Source of the DNA: Ohessyouella blattaphilus
GTDB lineage: Bacteria > Bacillota > Clostridia > Lachnospirales > Lachnospiraceae
DNA length: 59,779 nt
NCBI RefSeq assembly: GCF_024721265.1
Contig: NZ_JAMXOC010000020.1
Span: 1-59,779 of the forward strand
Reading direction: 5' to 3'
Positions within the stretch are counted from its first letter, which is position 1. Each line of letters starts with the position of its first letter. Under the pieces are notes generated by a model that was given only the letters and a program-made list of their open reading frames with translations, was not told the origin of the DNA and searched no databases. Below are positions 25,034 through 32,900 of this stretch, one piece after another. The translations under genes and the position numbers were made by a program.

Positions 25034-26161
25034 ATGAGCAAAAAATGGATACGAAGATTGGCGGCCGTGGTGGCGCTAGCACTTATGATGGCAAGTTTGA
25101 CTGGTTGTAAACAGTCCCAAAATGCCTCGGCGACGAAAGCCGCGAAGGAAGAAAAAAGTATCGAAATCAGCCCTGCTGAATATAACACTTTGGATTCGCT
25201 AGAGCAGGTGTCCGATGATTTTTACTTTATGGATTATCAGGCGGATTACGCACTGGATGAGATGTTAGCCTTGGGAGCTACCAATACAGAAGAGCTGGCA
25301 TATCAAGTGTCGGAAAAAGTCCTTCACGGCCTACCTTTTGCTAATACGATTCCGTCTTTAGGGTGTTCGGCCTTTACTTCTGTGACACCAGATGGCGAGT
25401 ATCTTCAGGGGCGTAACTTGGATATTGCCGATGCCCAGAATACGTTAATTAGAACTCAGCCAAAGAACGGGTATGCTAGCCTAGCGACGGCTAGTGGGTT
25501 AGCTCTTGGGTATTATGATTACATGCCAGAGGATAAGATGGGGCAACTTAATCTTTTGGCGGCACCTTATTATGTCGTGGATGGTATTAATGAAAAAGGC
25601 TTTAGTGCGGCCATGTTGCTATTGTACGCAGCTCCACCGGTGGCTCAAAACACAGGAAAGACTGCCATCACTACTTGCATGGCTATTCGCTTAATGCTTG
25701 ATAAGGCCGCCGATGTAGAAGAAGCCGTAGCGTTATTAGAAGAGTACGATATGCATAGTATTGCCAACTCAAATATTCACTTTCAGCTAGCAGATGCCCA
25801 GGGTAACAGCGTAGTTATCGAATACGTAAATGGAGAAATGCGTAGGCTTACGCCCGAAGAATACGGTCATGTGGTTACGAATTACTTTTTAAGTAAAGAT
25901 GTAGTGGAAGAGTACCGCGACGGCGAAGATCGTCTCCAGATTTTACAAGCTGCCCTAGATGAACACGAAGGTGTAGTGACGACAGAAGAAGCGATGGCTA
26001 TGCTAGAAAGTGTAATTGCTAACGATGATTATGACGAATTAAGTGGTATTAATTATAATACATCGTATAGCATGGTCTTTAACAACTCGAAGAAAAGTGT
26101 AGATATCTGCACAGGTAAGAATTACGATAAGGTCTATAGCTTTGACGTAGTTCCCCAATAG
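25034..26161 (+). CDS. Lipoprotein of the choloylglycine hydrolase/penicillin acylase (linear amide hydrolase) class
   Basis: A 375-residue secreted lipoprotein: signal peptide with lipobox LTGC (Cys25), an acidic spacer, then an Ntn-hydrolase domain. The nucleophile is probably Cys111 in SLGCSAFTSVTPDGEYLQGRNLDI; the downstream Asn/Arg pocket residues RNLD, the segment GINEKGFSAAMLLLYAAPPV and NYFLS match linear amide C-N hydrolases (peptidase families C45/C59). Family members cleave bile-salt conjugates, penicillin V, acyl-homoserine lactones or N-acyl amino acids; which applies is not visible, and bile-salt hydrolases are normally cytosolic, so a different amide is likely. The GGGGG-type ribosome binding site precedes the ATG. 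Its last bases form copy 1 of a direct repeat. Confidence 0.78.
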   Translation: MSKKWIRRLAAVVALALMMASLTGCKQSQNASATKAAKEEKSIEISPAEYNTLDSLEQVSDDFYFMDYQADYALDEMLALGATNTEELAYQVSEKVLHGLPFANTIPSLGCSAFTSVTPDGEYLQGRNLDIADAQNTLIRTQPKNGYASLATASGLALGYYDYMPEDKMGQLNLLAAPYYVVDGINEKGFSAAMLLLYAAPPVAQNTGKTAITTCMAIRLMLDKAADVEEAVALLEEYDMHSIANSNIHFQLADAQGNSVVIEYVNGEMRRLTPEEYGHVVTNYFLSKDVVEEYRDGEDRLQILQAALDEHEGVVTTEEAMAMLESVIANDDYDELSGINYNTSYSMVFNNSKKSVDICTGKNYDKVYSFDVVPQ

Positions 26162-26175
26162 TGCAAGCAAAAAGG
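26138..26175 (+). repeat. Direct repeat, copy 1, at the end of the lipoprotein gene
   Basis: 38 bases covering the last codons and stop of the amidase gene. It matches 27486-27522 at about 33 positions, with three substitutions and one extra C. Both copies begin AGCTTTGACGTAG and end in AAAAAGG. Confidence 0.85.
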
Positions 26176-26248
26176 CGCGATCGAACCTAAAGATATAGAG
26201 AAATAAAAAGAAAAAAACGATAGATATTTCGATACAACAAAATAAAAG

Positions 26249-26277
26249 TTGAATCCAAGGATAAATTTCGATATAAT
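26249..26277 (+). promoter_or_regulatory. Promoter of the DUF4143-type ATPase gene
   Basis: TTGAAT at 26249-26254, 17 bases, perfect TATAAT at 26272-26277, starting transcription just before the ribosome binding site. The gene thus has its own promoter within the segment between the repeats. Confidence 0.7.
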
Positions 26278-26296
26278 CAAGTAAAAAGGAGGGCCT

Positions 26297-27493
26297 ATGA
26301 TTAGACGAGAAAATTATCTAAAAAAAATCAGACCGTTTTACGATAATGAACTGGTGAAAGTTATTCTTGGTATTAGACGGTGTGGTAAGTCTGTCTTGCT
26401 ACAGCAGATAATTGAAGAGTTACAAAATAGCGGGATAAAAAAAGAACAGATTATTTCGATTAACTTTGAAGATTTACAGTACTCTGAGATAAAAGATGCC
26501 CAGGCTTTAAATGATTATGTGCTGGATAAAGTTGTGAAAAGTAAAAGAACATACTTATTTTTTGATGAAATTCAAGAAGTTGATTCATGGGAAAAGGCGA
26601 TCAATTCTTTTCGGGCAACATTAGATTGTGATATTTATATTACTGGTTCGAATAGTAGACTTATGACGGGTGACTTAGCCACATATCTTTCGGGTCGTTA
26701 CATAAGTTTTAAAATAATGCCATTTTCTTTTGCGGAAACATGTCTCTACAAAGGTTTACGTAGAGAACAGGTGGATGAAGAATTAATGATGGAATATATG
26801 AAATGGGGAGGTATGCCTCAACTGTTACAATTCGAAAATGAAAATGAGAAAAGAGCTCTTCTTCAGGATTTATACAATTCAATCGTTCTAAGGGATGTGT
26901 TAGAGCGTTATAAAATAAAAGATGTTGGCATATTGAATCGGGTGTTAGAGTATTTACTTCAAACACCATCGCAGTTATTTTCGGCGAATGCTGTTTCCAA
27001 GTATTTTGAGAGCATCAGTCTTAAAATATCAACAGAGACTTTATATAACTATATTGAATACGTAACTTCGGCTATGATAATTGAAAAAGCTAAGCGCTAT
27101 GATATTAGAGGGAAAAGAGTTTTAACGAGAAGTGATAAAATATATCTAACGGATCTTGGGTTCAGTGCAATCGCTAATACCGGAAAAAAAACCGAGATTG
27201 GAGCTCTTCTAGAGAATATAATTTACAATGAACTAATTGTAAGAGGGTATCAAGTTTATGTTGGCAAAACGCGACAAGGGGAAATTGACTTTGTGGCGAC
27301 AAAAGAAGGACAAAAAGAATACTATCAAGTAGCCTATTTGTTAGCGACAGCAGATGTGGTTGAAAGAGAGTTTGGCGCTTATAAAGAGGTGATGGATAAT
27401 TATCCTAAGTATGTTCTTTCCCTTGATCGCTTTGATTTTTCGCAAAATGGGATCATTCATAAAAACATAATTGATTTTTTAATGGAGCTTTGA
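26297..27493 (+). CDS. AAA_14/DUF4143 family ATPase
   Basis: A 398-residue protein of the ATPase family often annotated DUF4143. N-terminal AAA_14 domain: Walker A in VILGIRRCGKSVLLQQII (residues about 21-36) and Walker B in RTYLFFDEIQEVDSWEKAI, then the sensor ITGSNSRLMTGDLATYLSGR. The C-terminal DUF4143 part has a helix-turn-helix-like stretch and a nuclease-like fold segment EIGALLENIIYNELIVRGYQVYVGKTRQGEIDFVA, whose E...K...EIDF pattern resembles PD-(D/E)XK endonucleases. Function is not established. Base composition (many ATA, AAA, TTA codons) is more AT-rich than its neighbours, and it lies between two copies of a direct repeat, both signs of lateral arrival. Its stop codon lies within copy 2. 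Confidence 0.85.
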   Translation: MIRRENYLKKIRPFYDNELVKVILGIRRCGKSVLLQQIIEELQNSGIKKEQIISINFEDLQYSEIKDAQALNDYVLDKVVKSKRTYLFFDEIQEVDSWEKAINSFRATLDCDIYITGSNSRLMTGDLATYLSGRYISFKIMPFSFAETCLYKGLRREQVDEELMMEYMKWGGMPQLLQFENENEKRALLQDLYNSIVLRDVLERYKIKDVGILNRVLEYLLQTPSQLFSANAVSKYFESISLKISTETLYNYIEYVTSAMIIEKAKRYDIRGKRVLTRSDKIYLTDLGFSAIANTGKKTEIGALLENIIYNELIVRGYQVYVGKTRQGEIDFVATKEGQKEYYQVAYLLATADVVEREFGAYKEVMDNYPKYVLSLDRFDFSQNGIIHKNIIDFLMEL

Positions 27494-27522
27494 CGTAGCT
27501 CCCCAATAATACAAGAAAAAGG
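27486..27522 (+). repeat. Direct repeat, copy 2, at the end of the ATPase gene
   Basis: 37 bases matching 26138-26175. It supplies the ATPase stop codon (TGA) and leads into the terminator that presumably once followed the lipoprotein gene. Confidence 0.85.
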
Positions 27523-27550
27523 ATATCGCCATTTCGGCGATATCCTTTTT
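27516..27550 (+). terminator. Bidirectional terminator between the ATPase and amt genes
   Basis: AAAAAGGATATCGCC (27516-27530), loop ATTTC, GGCGATATCCTTTTT (27536-27550): a perfect 15-bp stem with A and T runs, serving convergent genes. Confidence 0.9.
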
Positions 27551-27563
27551 GAGCATTTAATGA

Positions 27564-28814
27564 TTAAAGTCTAAAGTTAAAGTCAGCGTAGGCACTAGAA
27601 CCGTGTTCGTGAAGATCAAGACCTTCTTTTTCTTCCTCTTCGCTAGCTCTAAGACCGATGGTAACATCGATGAGCTTGAAGACGATAAAGGCGGCGATAA
27701 GAACGTATACTAAAGTGGCAGCTACACCGAGTGTTTGGGTGAGTACGGAATAATCGTCGCTAAAGACACCGGTTAGGATAGTACCCATGGCACCGCAGAC
27801 ACCGTGAACGCTGATCGCACCAACAGGATCGTCAATCTTTAGTCTCTGGTCGATGAAGGTAGTGGAGAAGACCACGACCACACCAGCAATGGCACCGATG
27901 ATGATAGCGGCGAAGGGGCTTACTGTATCACAACCAGCAGTGATGGCTACTAGACCAGCAAGGGCACCGTTAAAGGTCATGGACACATCAGGTTTGCCGT
28001 AGCGCACCCAAGTGACGATCATGGCCATCAATGTAGCAGCTGCCGCCGCCAGGTTAGTCGTTACGGCGATATCGCCAAGGCTAGTAGTAGCGGCAGTGGT
28101 AGAACCACAGTTAAAGCCAAACCAGCAGAACCAGAGGATAAAGACACCTAGAGCTGCCAGTGGTAAGTTGTGTCCAGGGATCGCTTTGGCCTTGCCGTCT
28201 TTGCCGTATTTACCAATTCTAGGACCAAGAATCTTGGCGCCCACTAAGGCGCAGACACCACCGACCATATGAACAGCTGTAGAACCGGCAAAATCATGAA
28301 AGCCCATTTCTGAAAGCCAACCGCCACCCCAGATCCAGTGTCCGGTAATGGGATAGATAAAAATACTGATTGCGGCGCTATAAGCTAGATAAGCTAGGAA
28401 CTTGGTGCGTTCTGCCATTGAACCAGATACGATGGTTGCGGCCGTGGCACAAAAGACTGTGTGAAAAATAATAAAGACGCCGATTGGTAGGCCGTTAAAA
28501 AGACCATCTGCTCCCGCTAGTTTCGTGGGGTTAAAAAAGCCTTTACCGCCGATGATACCGCCGATGTCATCACCGTGCATTAAAGCAAAGCCGATAACAA
28601 AAAAGAATAAACTACCAAGGACAAAGTCCATCATGTTTTTCATTAGGATATTCCCAGAGTTCTTCGCTCTGGTAAATCCTGCCTCACAGCAAGCAAAACC
28701 AGCTTGCATAAAATATACGAGAAAGGCTGCTATCATTGTCCACATGATGTTCATCAGTAGACCAGTAGCTTCTATACCATCCATTCCGTTTTCTATTAGT
28801 TGTGCTAAATCCAT
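27564..28814 (-). CDS. amt: Ammonium transporter
   Basis: A 416-residue Amt/MEP/Rh channel with about eleven hydrophobic segments. Visible motifs: FMQAGFACCEAGFTRAKNSGNI near the start, the DFAGSTAVHMVGGVCALVGAKILGPRIGKYG signature with one pore His, GFNCGSTTA, and AISVHGVCGAMGTILTGVFSD with the second pore His. It conducts ammonium at low supply. GGAGG precedes the ATG. It follows glnK in the usual pairing, separated by a terminator-like hairpin. GlnK is expected to plug the channel when nitrogen is plentiful. Confidence 0.93.
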   Translation of the reverse strand: MDLAQLIENGMDGIEATGLLMNIMWTMIAAFLVYFMQAGFACCEAGFTRAKNSGNILMKNMMDFVLGSLFFFVIGFALMHGDDIGGIIGGKGFFNPTKLAGADGLFNGLPIGVFIIFHTVFCATAATIVSGSMAERTKFLAYLAYSAAISIFIYPITGHWIWGGGWLSEMGFHDFAGSTAVHMVGGVCALVGAKILGPRIGKYGKDGKAKAIPGHNLPLAALGVFILWFCWFGFNCGSTTAATTSLGDIAVTTNLAAAAATLMAMIVTWVRYGKPDVSMTFNGALAGLVAITAGCDTVSPFAAIIIGAIAGVVVVFSTTFIDQRLKIDDPVGAISVHGVCGAMGTILTGVFSDDYSVLTQTLGVAATLVYVLIAAFIVFKLIDVTIGLRASEEEEKEGLDLHEHGSSAYADFNFRL

Positions 28815-28833
28815 GTCAATTCCTCCTTAGAAT

Positions 28834-28868
28834 AAAAAAGATAATCGTGAAGGAACTTCACAATTATC
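28834..28868 (-). terminator. Intercistronic terminator/attenuator between glnK and amt
   Basis: Read on the minus strand, GATAATTGTGAAG pairs with CTTCACGATTATC (one mismatch; forward arms 28840-28852 and 28856-28868), followed by six T residues. Amt expression from the glnK promoter would need read-through of it. Confidence 0.75.
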
Positions 28869-28902
28869 GTCTTTGATAATAGTCAATATGCAGTTAGAAT
28901 GC

Positions 28903-29241
28903 TTAAACAGCATCACTTCCGTGTTCTCCGGTACGAATACGCACCACGTCTTCCACGTCATAGACAAAGATCTTACCATCGCCGTATGTGTCTGTCTGAA
29001 TTTCGGCAACGATTTTGTCGATTAGCGGCTCAGCAATCTCTTTGTGAATAATGGTTTCTACCTTCACCTTTGGTAGCAGATTGACATTATATTCAGCACC
29101 TCGGTAGTATTTCTTATGTCCTTTTTGATGACCATAACCCATAATGTTGGTTATCATCAAGCCGTTCACATTATTTTCATCCAATAATGCTTTTAGGCTT
29201 TCCAGCTTTTCAGGCCGGATGACAATTTCTAATTTTCTCAT
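28903..29241 (-). CDS. glnK: Nitrogen regulatory protein PII
   Basis: A 112-residue PII protein: MRKLEIVIRPEKLESLKALL, T-loop GHQKGHKKYYRGAEYNVN with Tyr51 at the usual modification position, B-loop TDTYGDGKIFVYDVEDVVRIRTGE. I use the start at 29241, which follows GGAGGG on the minus strand, not the frame extension to 29256. It binds ATP/ADP and 2-oxoglutarate and controls Amt. Whether it is uridylylated cannot be told. It is preceded by a promoter and a leader hairpin with a T-run. Confidence 0.92.
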   Translation of the reverse strand: MRKLEIVIRPEKLESLKALLDENNVNGLMITNIMGYGHQKGHKKYYRGAEYNVNLLPKVKVETIIHKEIAEPLIDKIVAEIQTDTYGDGKIFVYDVEDVVRIRTGEHGSDAV

Positions 29242-29279
29242 AAAATCCCTCCTCATAGGTAGTGTTGTGGATAATGCAT

Positions 29280-29316
29280 AAAAAAAGGCGCCTTTCCCAG
29301 TAGGAAAAACGCCTTT
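29280..29316 (-). terminator. Terminator-like hairpin in the glnK leader
   Basis: Minus-strand stem AAAGGCG/CGCCTTT with inner TTTCC/GGAAA pairing and a five-base loop, followed by a T-run. It starts within a few bases of the predicted glnK transcription start, so it can terminate nearly all transcripts unless relieved: a candidate attenuator. Confidence 0.65.
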
Positions 29317-29327
29317 GTTTGTGCATC

Positions 29328-29356
29328 ATTATAGAATGAGGGAAGAAAAATGTAAA
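29328..29356 (-). promoter_or_regulatory. Promoter of glnK-amt
   Basis: Minus strand TTTACA (forward 29351-29356), 17 bases, TATAAT (forward 29328-29333). The 324 bases from the glnK start to the first pilin start hold only this promoter, the leader hairpin and the pilin promoter; no gene is seen. Confidence 0.7.
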
Positions 29357-29446
29357 GAGGAAATCTAAAAAAAATCTAAAAAATTGTCGAAAAGATACTG
29401 AAATCCCGCCATAAAGGTGTATTTTGTGGTATTTTATAAGAGATGG

Positions 29447-29500
29447 TAATGCTTGTGTAACAAGTTGTGTATATAATGCTAATATGTATAATATGTTTAC
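29447..29500 (+). promoter_or_regulatory. Promoter region of the type IV pilus operon
   Basis: Two perfect -10 boxes, TATAAT at 29472-29477 and 29487-29492. The second has TTGTGT 16 bases upstream (29465-29470). Which is used cannot be told. Confidence 0.5.
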
Positions 29501-29565
29501 ATTAGGCATAATTCTAGTAAAAATGCATTTTGCGTGTTAGAATTAAGAAAAAGTGGGAAATGAGA

Positions 29566-29889
29566 ATGAATAATAAAAAGGGATTTACGCTAGTAGAACT
29601 GGTAGTGGTAATCGCCATTATTGCGATTTTGGCAGCGGTAACGGTTCCTAGCTTTAACGGATATCTAAAACGCCAAAAGGCAGAAGAATGTCGGACTCAG
29701 CAGAAGGCATTAGTGCTTCACTTAAAAAGTGAACGCCTAAGGGATCCGAGTATGACCATGGAGAAAGTTATTGATAAGTATAAAAGTGAATTATACTGTT
29801 CTGATGGTGGTGATTACAGCGCACCCGATAATAACACCGTATGCTGTAGTAAAGAAGGTCACGGAGAGACCAGCGGTGTAGAGGATTAA
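29566..29889 (+). CDS. Type IV prepilin-like protein
   Basis: A 107-residue prepilin. Class III signal MNNKKG, processed before Phe by the prepilin peptidase, is followed by FTLVELVVVIAIIAILAAVTVPSF with Glu5 and the hydrophobic helix that packs in the pilus core. The short globular part has Cys residues in ECRTQ, LYCSD and VCCSK that could form disulphides. I favour the ATG at 29566 over 29560 and the distant GTG at 29530 because it gives the usual short basic leader. First gene of the pilus locus; probably a minor pilin, as a larger major pilin gene with its own promoter lies at 36190. Confidence 0.85.
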   Translation: MNNKKGFTLVELVVVIAIIAILAAVTVPSFNGYLKRQKAEECRTQQKALVLHLKSERLRDPSMTMEKVIDKYKSELYCSDGGDYSAPDNNTVCCSKEGHGETSGVED

Positions 29890-29932
29890 GCGATTAACTA
29901 AAGAGAATAGAATTTCAGAAGTGGGGATAATG

Positions 29933-32900
29933 ATGAGAATTAAAAAAATATTGAGAAAGAACAAGGGGTTTACGCTAGTAGAAACGATAGTGGTCATTGC
30001 GATTATGGCTATCTTGGCTTCTGGCGTTACTTTTGGTGTAATTCAGTACCAAAAGCATGCGGAATTTAAGAAGAATAATGAATATGCCGAGATGCTTTTC
30101 CTGGCGACTCAGTCACAGCTCACATATTATAAGTCAAGCGGTGAGTTAGAGGACTTTGCGAAGGAAATTAACGGCGATAAGGTAAGTGCAGAGATTGCTG
30201 AATATGCGAAAGACAAGAACGGTCAATTGATTCACGTAGACCTTAAGCCAGGTCTTACAGATGCAGACCTTAAAAAGACAGAGGTTTATAAACTAACAAA
30301 AGATTATATTAGCGACAGATCAATCTATAACGGTGCCATCAGGATTGAACTGGATCCTGCCTCTGGTACGGTCTTTTCTGTTTCGTATAGCACGAAAGCC
30401 GAGAGCCTCGTCGAAGGCGAAAGCACAAATGAGACCGAAGTCTCTGTAGCCGTAGCCATGCGTGAAGATGAGAGCCTACGAAGAGAGGTAATGCTTGGTT
30501 ATTACGATACCGATATCCATTTCCGGAAGGTGAAAGAGAAGGAAGATGACGGGGATATAGGGGATATTGATAAACAAACGAGTGGCTTAATCAATGACGA
30601 AACCCTGAGAATTGTTTTGGATTTTAAGAACGCTAGTCCGGCGGTGATAGGAAACGGCGTTTATAAGGTGGAATTGTACAAAGGTGCTGGAAATGGTAAT
30701 GGGAACGGCAATAAAATATCGGAGTTCGTCATTAATGATGGCAGTGCCAATAACACGTTGCCAAGTGCTTATGTATCAAAGCAAGTAAAAACGAAAGTAA
30801 CATATGGGAAGGTTAATAATAACAATAAGCCGGAGACGGCGGAGTGTATATTCGAAACCTATATAACTGCAGATGGAAAGCTAGGCATTATTCTTGATGC
30901 AATGGATATTAGTGCCGTTAGAAAACTAAACGAAACCACCGGCACATCTGCCGCACTCGATAAGGCAACCTATAAAGATACTTATAGTGGGATGCGCTTA
31001 GGAATCTTCGGTGAAGAGCTGATTCAAGCGAAAATAACTGTCAGCACGAAAAGCGGTTCCGTAGCAGTGGAACCATTTACGACAAATAAAGAGGCGCCGT
31101 TTTTTAAGTGGGATGGTAAGGATAATCAAGGAAACCGCGCCGAACGTGAGATTGGGTATCCACGGCACTTGTATAATATTCGGTTTACGGAAGAGAGAAA
31201 TGAAGGAAAGCCTTATATTTTAAAAAGTGATATTGTCTTCGGTGAAAAAGCGGAAGGGATTCATTCGCCGGCCGTATTTGATAATGATGCCAAGAATAAT
31301 CTGCTTAAGGACGAAGCGTATTTTCCGGCTATTCCGGTTCTGAAGTCAGGTCATAAAATAAGCGGAGAAAGTACGGTAAATGGGAAAGCCACACAGTATA
31401 AATTAAAGAACTTTAAAGTGGGGCTTAATGAGAATGACGAGAAACAATCAAAGACCCTCGGCATTGTAAGTGATAATAAAGGCACCATAGAAAAGATGTT
31501 TGTTGAGAACATAGAGCTAAGTGATAAGCTTGGTCTTGAGGTGGATGGTGCTGGCGGTCTTGCGGCAATTAACAATGGTACAGTAGAAAAGTCAGTTGTA
31601 GAAAACATTACAATTACCGGGGCGGATAACGCCAAGCTTGAAGGTGTAGGCGGGGTTGTCGGAATTAATAAAGGCACCGTGCAGAAACTGGAAATAGATA
31701 AGACGGACTTGGCTTCTAGCGAGAATATTGTGCTTGATAGCGTCGGCGGGATTGTGGGCAGTAATGAAGGTAGAATTCACAATGTGTATTTGAAAAAGGC
31801 GACTATCACGGCAGAAAAGGCTGTGAATGTAGGCGGATTTGTTGGAAAGAATACAGAGAGGGGTAGGTTTACTGCAGATACAAGGTATGTAGAAAAGCAG
31901 GATAAGTACCGAAACGGAAGTGAGAATATTACGGTTACAGGTGATAGTCAGGTTGGTGGTCTGTTTGGAGCGAATTATGCAGAAACATCTCATAATGAGT
32001 ATAATGAGTATCTTTCTATTGACGAAGTTACCATCAAAGGAGTATCGCAGGTTGGCGGTCTGATAGGAAGAAACGAAGGTAATATTAACAAAATTCTTGT
32101 ATTCAAGGCAAAGGTAGAAGCGAGCGGAGATCACGTCGGCGGAGTTATTGGTTATAATACCGCAACCTATGGAATAACCGATGCTAGTGATCCGACGGTG
32201 TACCCGCTTATATCGGCTTTATCAGATTATAGTGTGACTGGCGAAAATTATGTAGGTGGAATTATTGGAAGCAGTACGAGTACAGGGGTGTTGCAAAGTA
32301 CCGCTTTGATAGATTCGTTAGTTAAAGGCAAGAACTATGTAGGTGGTGCGCTTGGCAAAAATGACGGTGTATATCAGTTTGCTTCTCATGCGCCTAAGAG
32401 TATTTCAAATGTGAATGTCACGGGAGTTGATTATGTGGGTGGCATCATTGGTGAAAATACAAATTCACTTAAGTACGTAGTGACTAAAGGAACTTCAAAT
32501 AAGAAAAGCTCGGTTAGTGGTACGAACTATGTAGGTGGTGCACTTGGACAAAACTCTGGTACTTATGAATTCCCGAGTGATAAGCTGGGGGTGACTACTT
32601 ATGTTGAAGTCGCAGGAAAAGGTAGTTGCGTAGGTGGGATATCCGGTGGTAACTTGGCAACTATAAAGTATGTGGTGGCGCGTAATGTAGATGTAAACGG
32701 AGTGAATAGTGTAGGCGGAGCTATAGGAGAAAACAAAGGTACCTATCGATTTGATAATTGGTCGTTTGGCGAGTTAGAAAATATGACGATTACTGGAACG
32801 GGATATCGAACGGGTGGTATCGTTGGTGATAATCAAGGGGATAGCGCTTCGATTAGAAATGTAAATATTAAAACGTCCACACTTAACGGCGGTAGATATA

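Noticed and set aside
31592-32134. 180-codon minus-strand frame inside the giant prepilin gene
   Set aside because: Antisense shadow of the repeat region; no start signal and no recognisable domain.
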